A stretch of DNA of 64,000 nucleotides, taken from positions 1-64,000 of the forward strand of contig JAVHMA010000003.1 in NCBI GenBank assembly GCA_031081715.1, in the 5' to 3' direction. Positions within the stretch are counted from its first letter, which is position 1. The number at the start of each line of letters is the position of its first letter. The notes under the pieces are model-generated. The model was not told the DNA's origin. It did no database searches and saw only the letters and a list, made by a program, of their open reading frames with translations. Of the stretch, positions 26,355 through 34,304 are shown piece by piece. Position numbers and translations under genes: made by a program. Origin of the DNA: Armatimonadota bacterium (GTDB lineage Bacteria > Sysuimicrobiota > Sysuimicrobiia > Sysuimicrobiales > Humicultoraceae).

Positions 26355-26662
26355 TGCCCATCGTGGTGTTCCTGGCCCGCCTGAAGCCGGGTGTGGACCC
26401 GGCCGCGTATGAACGGTGGGTTCGCGAGGTCGACTATCCACGGGCTCGTCGCCTGCCCAGTGTCATCTCCTATGTCAACCACCGCCTGCAGGCACCCCTG
26501 CGAAAAGCCGATGTCCACTACGACTACCTGGAGATCTTGCAGGTCACCGACCTCGACGCGTACAAGCAGGATCTCGCGCGTCCCGACATTCTCGACCTGC
26601 GGCGCCAGTTGATGGAGTTCATCGAACCGTCGGACAACTGGATCGGCGAGGTCATCGCATGA
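26354..26662 (+). CDS. RedY/HapK-like small protein
   Basis: This 102-residue cytoplasmic protein has a ferredoxin-like alpha+beta fold (dimeric alpha-beta barrel type). The sequence pattern VVFLARLKPGVDPAAYERWV, YDYLEILQVTDLDAYKQDL and a C-terminal WIGEVI matches the RedY/HapK family named from prodigiosin-type gene clusters. Members there act on bulky nitrogen-containing ring intermediates, but chemistry varies. It starts on the last base of the large-subunit stop (TAATG) and overlaps the flavin oxidoreductase by four bases, so it is translationally coupled to both. A second copy fused to a cupin lies at 27737-28402. It probably acts on the product of the molybdenum hydroxylase (inference). 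Confidence 0.8.
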   Translation: MPIVVFLARLKPGVDPAAYERWVREVDYPRARRLPSVISYVNHRLQAPLRKADVHYDYLEILQVTDLDAYKQDLARPDILDLRRQLMEFIEPSDNWIGEVIA

Positions 26663-27717
26663 CGCTCGATACCGGCGTCCTGCTACTGGGCGAGCACTCG
26701 CCGACGCGCCTCGCCGCGCTCGCCCAGCTGGCCGAAGCGCTCGGCTACGGCTACGTCTGGTATGCCGACGAACGATTCTTCCGAGAGGTGTACAGCGGCC
26801 TGACCGTCATCGCGACACGCACGTCCCGCGTACGGCTCGGCCCGTGCGTCACCGATCCTTACGCCCGACATCCGGCGCTGACCGCGATGGCGATTGCGAC
26901 GCTCGACGAGATCAGCGGCCACCGCGCCGTCCTCGGTCTCGGCGCCGGCGTCTCCGGCTTCAAAGAGTTGGGCGTCGCGCGCGACCGGCCGGCCGTCGCG
27001 ATGCGCGAAACCATCGAGATAGTCCGCGCGCTCCTGCGCGGCGAGCGTGTCGCCTACGACGGCGCGGTGGTTCGCGCAGCCGGGGTCCGATTGAACTTCG
27101 CCCCGCCGCGCGCCGCGGTGCCCATCTTCGTCGCCAGCAACGCGCCCCGCGGGCTGGAGGTCGCCGGCCGCCTCGCCGACGGCGCCATCATGCAGGGGTG
27201 CGTGGCAGACCGGGCGCTCCGGTACTTCAAGGAACACGTGGCGCGGGGGGCCACGGCCGCGGGCCGGCCGCCGGCCGATGTGGCGCTCGTGGCACGCATC
27301 AACGTCTGTATCGATGACGATCCGCGCGTTGCCAAGGATTTGATGCGGCGATCTATCGCCAACAGCCTGCTCGCGCAACAGCCGGACTTCCCCGGGTTCG
27401 TCGCCGCGGGCCTCGAGGTCCCGCAGGGGCTCCGCGAGAAGCTCCGCGGCCTGAGCTACGGCTACGGGAACGACGCGCTCGCGCGCATCGCTGCCGAGGT
27501 CCCCGACGTCTACGTCGACAGTCTCACGCTGGCGGGCACCGCAGACGACGTGGCCGCCGGCGTGGCACGCCTGACCGCAGCCGGCATCCGTCAGCTCCTG
27601 ATGTTCCCGATGGATCCGGCGGGGAAGATCGAGCGCACCATCGAGCGCTTCGCGACCGAGGTCCTCCCGCGTGCCGCGCGCCTGGCGGGCGGCACGACGG
27701 GTCGGATGCTCACCTGA
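26659..27717 (+). CDS. LLM-class (luciferase-like) flavin-dependent oxidoreductase
   Basis: This 352-residue TIM-barrel flavoprotein of the bacterial luciferase/F420 superfamily shows the barrel strands GVLLLGEHSPTRLAALAQLA, YVWYADERFF, LGPCVTDPYARHPALTA, VLGLGAGVSGFKELGV and PIFVASNAPRGLEVAGRLAD. The C-terminal part includes LTLAGTADDVAAGVARLTAAG. Members use FMN or F420 for monooxygenation or hydride transfer, including ring-opening oxygenations of N-heterocycles such as uracil by RutA. The choice of flavin cannot be read here, and no flavin reductase is encoded nearby. ATGA overlap with the RedY-like gene fixes the start. It is a strong candidate for the step after hydroxylation by enzyme 1. 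Confidence 0.9.
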   Translation: MTLDTGVLLLGEHSPTRLAALAQLAEALGYGYVWYADERFFREVYSGLTVIATRTSRVRLGPCVTDPYARHPALTAMAIATLDEISGHRAVLGLGAGVSGFKELGVARDRPAVAMRETIEIVRALLRGERVAYDGAVVRAAGVRLNFAPPRAAVPIFVASNAPRGLEVAGRLADGAIMQGCVADRALRYFKEHVARGATAAGRPPADVALVARINVCIDDDPRVAKDLMRRSIANSLLAQQPDFPGFVAAGLEVPQGLREKLRGLSYGYGNDALARIAAEVPDVYVDSLTLAGTADDVAAGVARLTAAGIRQLLMFPMDPAGKIERTIERFATEVLPRAARLAGGTTGRMLT

Positions 27718-27736
27718 CCGAGGAGGCCAACGCAAG

Positions 27737-28402
27737 ATGCCGACGCGCTTCGTGCTCGTGGGCCTGCAACCTGGCGTGGATCGGACCGCGTACGAAGAGT
27801 TCATCCGCGCGTTCGACTACCCGTGCCTCCCGGAGTTGTCGACGATCGTGCACTACCGGACGCACCGGATCGACGGCAGCACCGTCCAGGGGGCGCCGCT
27901 GCCGTACGACTACATCGAGCAGATCGTCGTGACCGATCCGGACGCATACTGGCGAGATCTGGATGCCTCCCCGCGTTTCGCCGAGTTCAGGCGGCGCAAT
28001 CCGGCGTTCGTGGCGCATCGGCTGGACTTCTGGGCCGAGGTCGTCCCGCCCGCGCCGATCGCGGACCACGGCCCCCGCGCGAACGGCGTCGCCCATCGAT
28101 GGGAGACCATTCCGCCCGACGAGTCCCGACCGGGGCTGAGCCTCCGGAGGCTGGAAGGACAAACGATGACCGCGATGGTGGTGACGCTGCATCCAGGCAT
28201 CGTCGTGACCCCGCAGCAACACCGGGAAGAGCAGCTGATCCACATGCTCTCGGGCCGGCTGCGCCTGCGGGTCGGCGGCGAGACCTGCGAGATCGAGGCG
28301 GGCGATGTCGCGCTGGTTCCGTCGCTGGTGCCCCACAGCGGTGAAGCGCTGGGCGCGGGTCCCGCAGTGTACCTGGAAGTGCTCGCGCGACGAAGCGGGT
28401 GA
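27737..28402 (+). CDS. RedY/HapK-like domain fused to a cupin
   Basis: The protein has 221 residues with two domains. Residues 1-105 resemble the small protein at 26354-26662 (FVLVGLQPGVDRTAYEEFI, YDYIEQIVVTDPDAYWRDL, FWAEVV). Residues about 125-221 form a cupin: EEQLIHMLSGRLRLRVGGE and EIEAGDVALVPSLVPHSGEA. The usual metal motif HxH...E is degenerate in the first half (PQQHREEQLIH), with a histidine in the second (VPHS), so metal binding is plausible but not certain. The ATG follows GAGGAGG by about 12 bases. This fusion suggests that the RedY-like chemistry and a cupin isomerase, dioxygenase or hydrolase step act on the same intermediate. I know of no characterised protein with this arrangement. 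Confidence 0.8.
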   Translation: MPTRFVLVGLQPGVDRTAYEEFIRAFDYPCLPELSTIVHYRTHRIDGSTVQGAPLPYDYIEQIVVTDPDAYWRDLDASPRFAEFRRRNPAFVAHRLDFWAEVVPPAPIADHGPRANGVAHRWETIPPDESRPGLSLRRLEGQTMTAMVVTLHPGIVVTPQQHREEQLIHMLSGRLRLRVGGETCEIEAGDVALVPSLVPHSGEALGAGPAVYLEVLARRSG

Positions 28403-28423
28403 CCACAGGGGGAGGTGCGTAAG

Positions 28424-30061
28424 ATGGACAGTCGCACGTCGGACGGCATCAAGCGTCGGGAACTGCTGATCCGATCGGCCCATGCCGCCGCGGGCGTCGG
28501 GCTCACCGGGCTCGCGGGGGCAGTCTGGGTTCGGCCGCTTGCGGCCCTGGCCGCGCCAGCCAGGGTCTCCACCCGCCCCCTGGTCTTCGTTGTGCGTACC
28601 GAGACGCTGACCCTCGACCCGCACCAGAATGACTTCATCTACTCGCAAAACGCCCAGCGCCCGGTCTACGAGCCCCTGGTCGACTACGCGCCCGACGGCA
28701 AGGGTGGCGCGACGATCGTCCCGGTCCTCGCGACAGACTGGCGGGTGTCCAACGACGCCAAGACCTACACGTTCCGACTGCGGCCGAACGTTCGCTTCAC
28801 CGACGGGACGCCCTTCGACGCCGCGGCCGCCAAGTGGAACTTCGACCGTCTCAAGGCGGTCAACAAAGGGCCGGCCGCGCGCCTCCCGGCCATCGACCGG
28901 GTCGAGACGCTGGATCGCTTGACCGTACGGGTGCACCTGAGGGCCCCGTTTGCGCCGTTCATCCAGGCCCTGGCCAAAGCGCCGTACATGATCAGCCCGG
29001 CAGCCCAGAGCCGCGAGAGCGGCGGCGACCTCGCGCAGCGGTGGCTCGACACCAACGCGGTCGGCACCGGGCCGTTCGTGGTCGACTCCTGGGTCCGCGG
29101 CCAACAGCTCACCTACGCCCGCAATCCGAACTACTGGCGCGGGTGGAGTGGACCGCACGCGGAGCGCGTCACCATTCGACTCGTCCGCGAGTCGGCGACA
29201 CAACGCCTGATGCTCGAAACGGGCGAGGCCGACTTGGCCGACGGGATCATCATCACGGACGCCGATGCGATGAAGAAGAACTCTGCGCTGGTCATCGAGG
29301 AGCACAGCACACCGGCGCAGATTCACGTCATGCTCCGAATGCGTGGCGCGATGCTGGACCCCAAGTTTCGTGAAGCGATGCGTGCGGTGTTTAGCTACAC
29401 GAGCTTCGTCGGTGGTGTGCTGCTGAACAAAGGCCGGGTGCCGAACGGCCCGATAGCGAAGGGTATCTGGGCGCACGATCCATCACTGCCGCAGTACCGC
29501 CGCGAGTTGGTACGGGCGCGTCAACTCATTCAGGAAGCCGCGCCGTCACAGCGCTCATTCGTGCTTCAGACGATCTCGCCGTTCTTCCCCTACTACCCGC
29601 AACTCGCACAGATCCTCCAGCAGAACCTCGCGGAAGTCGGGATCTCGCTGACCATCGAAGATCGGTTGGACGCCGCCGGTTTCATCGGTGCGCTCACGGC
29701 CCTCGAGCGTGGCCCGGACATGTACGGCTGGGCGATCAACCCGGCGTACGACGACCCGCACGACATCCTGCACCGCACCTACCACTCGACGTCCACGCCA
29801 CCGACCGCCCAAAACTTTACATTCTACAGGAACCCCCGCCTCGACGAACTGATCGATCGTGGGGTGTCCGCGGCGGACCGGGCCAGCCGGCAGCCGTTCT
29901 ACAACCAAGCACAACGGCTACTCCGCGAGGACGGCCCCGCGATCTATTGCGCACAGTTCTTCCAAATCTTTGGCCGGCGGAAACCGCTCCAGGGGTTCGT
30001 GTGGCATCCGTTTCTCTTCAACCTGCCGCCGGACTTCTACAACCTGTGGGTCGAAGCGTGA
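28424..30061 (+). CDS. ABC importer substrate-binding protein, family 5 (DppA/OppA-like)
   Basis: This exported binding protein has 545 residues. The N-terminus IKRRELLIRSAHAAAGVGL resembles a twin-arginine signal, suggesting export of a folded protein. Family-5 landmarks are LVFVVRTETLTLDPHQND, VYEPLVDYAPDGKG, LRPNVRFTDGTPFDAAAAKW and GTGPFVVDSWVRG. Despite the dipeptide label, this family also binds opines, glutathione, nickel, plant-derived compounds and aromatics. The ATG at 28424 follows GGGGGAGG by nine bases; a GTG nine bases earlier lies over that site. It precedes two permease genes of the same transporter. In the cluster it probably supplies the substrate of enzyme 1 (inference). 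No ATPase genes for it are in the window. Confidence 0.92.
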   Translation: MDSRTSDGIKRRELLIRSAHAAAGVGLTGLAGAVWVRPLAALAAPARVSTRPLVFVVRTETLTLDPHQNDFIYSQNAQRPVYEPLVDYAPDGKGGATIVPVLATDWRVSNDAKTYTFRLRPNVRFTDGTPFDAAAAKWNFDRLKAVNKGPAARLPAIDRVETLDRLTVRVHLRAPFAPFIQALAKAPYMISPAAQSRESGGDLAQRWLDTNAVGTGPFVVDSWVRGQQLTYARNPNYWRGWSGPHAERVTIRLVRESATQRLMLETGEADLADGIIITDADAMKKNSALVIEEHSTPAQIHVMLRMRGAMLDPKFREAMRAVFSYTSFVGGVLLNKGRVPNGPIAKGIWAHDPSLPQYRRELVRARQLIQEAAPSQRSFVLQTISPFFPYYPQLAQILQQNLAEVGISLTIEDRLDAAGFIGALTALERGPDMYGWAINPAYDDPHDILHRTYHSTSTPPTAQNFTFYRNPRLDELIDRGVSAADRASRQPFYNQAQRLLREDGPAIYCAQFFQIFGRRKPLQGFVWHPFLFNLPPDFYNLWVEA

Positions 30062-30124
30062 CCGACGGGCGTCAGGGTCTCGGAGCGGCGGCCTCGGCCT
30101 CGGGGGCTTGCTGAGCCGCCACGG

Positions 30125-31129
30125 ATGACGCTGTACGTCGCCCGGCGCCTCGTCAGCCTAGGCTTCGTCCTGCTGGGAATGTCCGTGCTCACGTTCACCC
30201 TTTCCCGCGTGATCCCAGCGGATCCGGCCGCCGCCGCGGCGGGATTCCACGCGACCGCGGAACAGGTCGCCCAATACCGCCGCGAGATGGGACTCGATCA
30301 ACCGCTCCACGCGCAGTACCTGCGGTACATGACCGGTATCGTGCTTCACGGGGACCTCGGCCGCTCGATCCTCAATCAACGACCGGTCGTCGAGGACATC
30401 GCGACGTTCCTCCCCGCGAGCCTGGAGCTTGCTATGGTGTCGCTCATCCTGTGCGTCCCGCTCGGCATTGGTCTCGGGACGTACACGGCGGTGCGGGCCG
30501 GACGCTTCTCGGACGCGGCGACGCGCGGGTTCGCCGTCCTGGGCGTGTCGATGCCGATCTTCATCGTGGCCTTGCTGCTGCAACTCGTGTTCTACAAAGC
30601 GCTACGCTGGTTTCCTTCGGGCGGTCGGCTCGGCAGCGAGTTCGCGCCACCGGAAGCCATCACCGGATTCCTCCTGGTCGACACGCTGCTGCGCGGCAGC
30701 TGGCCGATGTTCGTGAGCGCGGCGCACCACATCGCCCTGCCCGCCGCGACACTCGCGGTCGCCAACCTGGCGGTCATCACGCGGATGACCCGCAGCAGCC
30801 TCCTGGAGGTGCTCTCGGCCGACTACGTCCGGACGGCGCGCGCGAAGGGCCTGAGTGAGAGCCGCGTCCTGCGGCACGCGCTGAAGAACAGCCTGATCCC
30901 CGTGGTCACGGTCATCGGGCTGCAGTTTGCGTCGATGATCGCCTACGTGTTCTTGGTGGAGCACATCTTCTCGTGGCCCGGCATTGGCTCGTATGCGGTC
31001 CGGGCGATCGTCGGTCTCGACTTTCAACCCATCATGGCGATCACGCTGTTGTTCTCCGTCATCTATGTCGCGGTGAACTTCGCCGTGGACTTGAGTTACC
31101 TGGCGCTCGACCCGCGAATTCGCTACTAA
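30125..31129 (+). CDS. ABC importer permease, DppB type
   Basis: This 334-residue inner-membrane permease begins TLYVARRLVSLGFVLLGMSV, the typical first helix of DppB/OppB, then has GLDQPLHAQYLRYMTGIVLHGDLG before the conserved transmembrane domain. The EAA loop is YVRTARAKGLSESRVLRHAL, followed by LEHIFSWPGIGSY-like VEHIFSWPGIGSYAVRAIVG. All are diagnostic of this family. The 63-base gap after the binding-protein gene holds only a weak GGCGGC/GCCGCC inverted repeat. It pairs with the DppC-type permease that begins 17 bases downstream. Confidence 0.93.
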   Translation: MTLYVARRLVSLGFVLLGMSVLTFTLSRVIPADPAAAAAGFHATAEQVAQYRREMGLDQPLHAQYLRYMTGIVLHGDLGRSILNQRPVVEDIATFLPASLELAMVSLILCVPLGIGLGTYTAVRAGRFSDAATRGFAVLGVSMPIFIVALLLQLVFYKALRWFPSGGRLGSEFAPPEAITGFLLVDTLLRGSWPMFVSAAHHIALPAATLAVANLAVITRMTRSSLLEVLSADYVRTARAKGLSESRVLRHALKNSLIPVVTVIGLQFASMIAYVFLVEHIFSWPGIGSYAVRAIVGLDFQPIMAITLLFSVIYVAVNFAVDLSYLALDPRIRY

Positions 31130-31146
31130 ACCACACGGCGGCAGCG

Positions 31147-32052
31147 ATGCCTGACCATTTGGCCGCAGTGCCCCCTCAGAGCCGGTGGATGCCGCGTCAA
31201 GCGGCGGGGCCCGGGCGGGCGTTTGTGCACAGGATGCGGCGGAACGGCGGGGCGCTCCTCGGCGTGACGCTGCTCGCGATCCTCGGGGCCGTCGCGGTCC
31301 TCTCCTGGGTTGCCACGCCCGCTGACCCCTACACCATTGCCGTCGAACGACGCTTTCAAGGACCGAGCGCCGCGCACCCGTTCGGGACCGACGACCTCGG
31401 CCGCGACGTGCTCAGTCGGGTGATGGTGGGGACCCGAATCTCCTTCGGCGTCGCGTCGTTCGTGCTGGCGATCGCGAGCGGGCTCGGCGTACCACTGGGT
31501 GTGCTCTCGGGCTATCGAGGCGGCTGGCTGGACGAGATCATCATGCGCGCCAGCGACATCTTCCTGGCGTTTCCGTCGTTCCTGCTCGCCATGGCCATTG
31601 TCGCCGCCCTGGGCTCGAGCCTGACCAACGCCGTGCTGGCGCTGGGGATCGCCTGGTGGCCCCGCTACGCCAGGCTGCTCCGGGGGCAAGTGCTGTCGGT
31701 GAAACAGAGCCTGTACGTGGACGCGGCTCGCGCGGTTGGCGCACGGGACAACCGCGTGCTGGCTCGTCACATCCTTCCGAACTGCGGGGCCCCGCTGCTC
31801 GTGCAACTGGCGACGGACGCCGGCAACGCCATCCTGATCACCGCGAGCCTCAGCTTCGTGGGACTCGGCGCCAAGCCGCCATCGCCGGAGTGGGGGTTCA
31901 TGGTCGCCCAGGGTCGACAGTTCCTGCTGACGGCGTGGTGGGTTCCCATCTTCCCGGGCCTGGCCATCGCGACGATGGTGGCCGCGTTCCTGTTCATGGG
32001 CGACGGGCTACGAGACGTGCTCGACCCGCGCCTCCGGGGCAGCTCGACCTAG
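31147..32052 (+). CDS. ABC importer permease, DppC type
   Basis: This 301-residue inner-membrane permease shows the DppC/OppC signature N-terminal segment HPFGTDDLGRDVLSRVMVGT, then the permease domain with IIMRASDIFLAFPSFLLAMA. The EAA-type loop is YVDAARAVGARDNRVLARHI, and the end is LRDVLDPRLRG, the classic C-terminus. The ATG at 31147 precedes a polar leader; in-frame sequence upstream overlaps dppB. In a complete system two ATPases (DppD, DppF) would follow, but the next gene is on the opposite strand and ends 24 bases away, so the ATPases must come from elsewhere in the genome or are shared. The run of plus-strand genes begun at iclR ends here. Confidence 0.93.
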   Translation: MPDHLAAVPPQSRWMPRQAAGPGRAFVHRMRRNGGALLGVTLLAILGAVAVLSWVATPADPYTIAVERRFQGPSAAHPFGTDDLGRDVLSRVMVGTRISFGVASFVLAIASGLGVPLGVLSGYRGGWLDEIIMRASDIFLAFPSFLLAMAIVAALGSSLTNAVLALGIAWWPRYARLLRGQVLSVKQSLYVDAARAVGARDNRVLARHILPNCGAPLLVQLATDAGNAILITASLSFVGLGAKPPSPEWGFMVAQGRQFLLTAWWVPIFPGLAIATMVAAFLFMGDGLRDVLDPRLRGSST

Positions 32053-32076
32053 ATTGTCGCGTTCGGACTCGCTCCA

Positions 32077-32529
32077 CTAGCCCTTCTTGCCCCGCGCGGC
32101 CACCTCGCGCGCGACTGCCTTGAAGAACTCGCCCGCCATCTGCCGGGCGACGCCGGGGATGAGCCGGTGCCCGACGCTCAGCAGGACGCCCGTCACCTGC
32201 GCGTCCCCGACGTACCGCACCAGCGTCTGGTCGCCCTGGGCCTCGAGCGTGAGCGCACCGGTGGCCCGGATCGTGCCCGGCCGGCCACCGCCCTCGACGA
32301 TCAGGGTCATGGCTTCGGGCGGCCGCTTGTCGGTGATGCGGACCTTGCCGGCATACGCGCCCCGCACCGGGCCGACCGCGAGCTCGATCTCGGCGTCGTA
32401 GGCGTCCGGGCCGGTCGGGACCAGCGCTTTGAGCCCGGGCGTGGCGCGGGTGAGCACGGCCGGGTCGTTGAGCGCACGCCAGACCTGCTCGCGCGTCGCG
32501 GGCATCAGGTGCTCGCCTTCGATCTTCAT
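32077..32529 (-). CDS. CoxG-like SRPBCC-domain protein
   Basis: This 150-residue START/SRPBCC-fold protein of the CoxG family (carbon monoxide dehydrogenase subunit G) has the landmarks MKIEGEHLMPATREQVWRAL, LNDPAVLTRATPGLKAL and a C-terminal GDAQVTGVLLSVGHRLIPGVARQMAGEFF. In Cox clusters CoxG is membrane-associated and thought to recruit the enzyme to the membrane or respiratory chain; its exact role is unsettled. The ATG at 32529 has GGAGG five bases upstream. It lies on the minus strand at the 3' end of the enzyme-1 operon and most probably serves one or more molybdenum hydroxylases here. Confidence 0.88.
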   Translation of the reverse strand: MKIEGEHLMPATREQVWRALNDPAVLTRATPGLKALVPTGPDAYDAEIELAVGPVRGAYAGKVRITDKRPPEAMTLIVEGGGRPGTIRATGALTLEAQGDQTLVRYVGDAQVTGVLLSVGHRLIPGVARQMAGEFFKAVAREVAARGKKG

Positions 32530-32546
32530 GGCGACCTCCACAAGCC

Positions 32547-32590
32547 ACGCGGCGGAGCCGAAAGCCTGAGGCTTGCAGCACCCGCCGCGT
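32547..32590. repeat. Nested inverted repeats upstream of coxG
   Basis: ACGCGGCGG (32547-32555) pairs with CCGCCGCGT (32582-32590), enclosing a second perfect hairpin AAGCC-TGA-GGCTT (32562-32574). The plus strand continues TTATTTTC. On the minus strand the structure would lie in the leader of coxG, between it and the asparaginase gene, after a TATACT that could be a -10 box. It may be a terminator, attenuator or leader structure. Confidence 0.5.
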
Positions 32591-32603
32591 TATTTTCAGT
32601 ATA

Positions 32604-33581
32604 TCAGAACAGATCGTCGGCCAGGTAGTCCCGCAGCGCCTCGCCGCGCAGCCCGTTGCCCAGTCCGACCGCCAGCCGTAGCCGCGCCTTGTGACCGGGC
32701 AGGTCGTGGACGAAGGCGACCCCGCGGCGTTGCAGGTCGCGGAACGCGCCCTCGTACCCGTAGGCGTCCCACATCGCGCCGGCGTGGCAGCGGGTCGTCG
32801 CCACGACCGCCACCCCGCCGGCGATCGCCTGGTCGATCGCCGGCAGCAGCGCGGGTGGGACCCGGCCGCCGCCGAAGGCCTCGAGCACGATGCCGCGCGC
32901 GCCCGAGGCCAGGCTGCAGCGGATGAACCGGTCGTCGGCATCCACCGCCAGCCGGATCAAGTCCACGGCGGGTTCCAGGCGATTGGGCAGCACGCGTCGC
33001 GGTACCGGCGCGGTCACGAACGCGATCCGATCGCCGTAGCAGAGGCCGGCCGGCCCGGTCACCGGCGAGCGGTACGTGTCCTCCTTCTGCCCGTTGGTCT
33101 TGGTGACCCAGCGAGCCGAGTGCACCTCCTCGTTGAGCACCACGAGCACGCCGCGGCCGCGCGCGCCCGGCGCAGCCGCGGTGCGGATGGCATCGTAGAG
33201 GTTCCGGTAGCCGTCGAAGCCGATCTGCGAGGCGTTGCGCATCGCGCCGGTGAAGACGACCGGGACCTCCCCGGGGACCGTGAGGTGCAGGTAGTACGCC
33301 GTCTCCTCCAGCGTGTCGGTGCCGTGCGTCACGACGATCCCGTCGGTGCCGGGACGCGCCGCCAGCGCCGCGACGCGGTCGGCGAGGTCACGGATCATCG
33401 CCAGCGTGACGTGGGCGCCGGGCACGAACGCGAACTCCTCCACCTCGACCGTGGCCACGGCGTCCAGCCCCGGGATCTCGCGCAGCAGGTCGGCGCCCCG
33501 CAGCGCCGGCCGCGCGCCCCGGCCGTCGGTATCGCGCGTGGAGATGGTGCCGCCGGTTGTGACGACCACGATGTGGGGCAT
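32604..33581 (-). CDS. L-asparaginase (type I/II family)
   Basis: The protein has 325 residues. Active-site elements are the nucleophile threonine in TTGGTIST (T12), the second triad in VTHGTDTLEETAYYL (T88, D89) and the lysine in SARWVTKTNG (K161). No signal peptide is visible, so it is probably cytoplasmic. The enzyme hydrolyses asparagine to aspartate and ammonia, and relatives deamidate other small amides. The ATG at 33581 has GGAGG eight bases upstream. It is separated from coxG by the nested hairpin at 32547-32590 and may be co-transcribed with it. In this nitrogen-compound region it could release ammonia from an amide intermediate, but a housekeeping asparagine role is the default. Confidence 0.92.
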   Translation of the reverse strand: MPHIVVVTTGGTISTRDTDGRGARPALRGADLLREIPGLDAVATVEVEEFAFVPGAHVTLAMIRDLADRVAALAARPGTDGIVVTHGTDTLEETAYYLHLTVPGEVPVVFTGAMRNASQIGFDGYRNLYDAIRTAAAPGARGRGVLVVLNEEVHSARWVTKTNGQKEDTYRSPVTGPAGLCYGDRIAFVTAPVPRRVLPNRLEPAVDLIRLAVDADDRFIRCSLASGARGIVLEAFGGGRVPPALLPAIDQAIAGGVAVVATTRCHAGAMWDAYGYEGAFRDLQRRGVAFVHDLPGHKARLRLAVGLGNGLRGEALRDYLADDLF

Positions 33582-33692
33582 ACTAGCCTCCGAGGGCCCG
33601 CCCCGCGCATCGGGCGCCGGCGGCGGGTGGTACCACACCCTTTGATACGCGGGCGCGGGCGTCCTGCGCCCGCGCGAGCGAGGGGGTGCGCG

Positions 33693-34280
33693 ATGCGCAG
33701 GCGTGTCAGGGTCATCGCGGCGGCGGGGCTGGCGTTCGCCCTGATCGGCGCGCCCGCGCTCGCCCAGCCCGAGGGGCCGGGCAGCGGGGGCGCGCCCGGG
33801 CCGGGCAGCCGGGTGCTCGGAGACGGGTTGATCGTGCCGGGCCAGCGCATCGGCCCGGCGCGGCTCGCCATGACCGTCGAGCAGATCATCGCGGCGGTGG
33901 GCCGGCCGCCCACGCGCGACGAGTTCCCCGCCGACGGGGTCGTGCTCTACGAGTGGCGCGAGGAAGGCCTGTGGGTCTCACAGGTCGCGGGCACCGGCCG
34001 CATCCGGGTGATCAGCGTCTTTGGCACCTCCGATCGCTACCGCACCGACCGCGGTGTCGTCCTGCTGACGCCACGCGCGCGCATCGAGGCGGTCTACGGC
34101 CGGGGCTTTCGCGCCTACGACTACCCGGCGGAGGGCATCACGCTGCTCCGCTACCACGCGCTCGGGCTGCAGTTCGGCATCGTGAACCAGCCGTCCAACC
34201 CGACCATCCACGGCCGCGCGTTCCAGATCGGCGTGTTCCGCCCGGGCGACCTGCCGCCGGTGCGGCGGCCGGCGCCCTAG
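33693..34280 (+). CDS. Small secreted protein of unknown function
   Basis: The protein has 195 residues with a clear signal peptide (VRVIAAAGLAFALIGAPALA) ending before QPEGPG. A glycine/proline-rich linker follows, then a domain of about 140 residues rich in beta strands: RLAMTVEQIIAAVGRPPTRD, VLYEWREEGLWVSQVAGT and LLRYHALGLQFGIVNQ. The repeated pattern of a predicted regulator strand, a GTSDRYRT segment and a VYG turn resembles small periplasmic lipoprotein or SmpA/BamE-like folds, in which a G(M/L)T helix is followed by a hairpin, but I would not assign it. There are no cysteines, so it is not a lipoprotein. The ATG follows AGGGGG by six bases. It is divergent from asparaginase and converges on the aldehyde dehydrogenase. 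Confidence 0.7.
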   Translation: MRRRVRVIAAAGLAFALIGAPALAQPEGPGSGGAPGPGSRVLGDGLIVPGQRIGPARLAMTVEQIIAAVGRPPTRDEFPADGVVLYEWREEGLWVSQVAGTGRIRVISVFGTSDRYRTDRGVVLLTPRARIEAVYGRGFRAYDYPAEGITLLRYHALGLQFGIVNQPSNPTIHGRAFQIGVFRPGDLPPVRRPAP

Positions 34281-34304
34281 CGCGGCGCTGGCGGTCCCTC
34301 GTCC

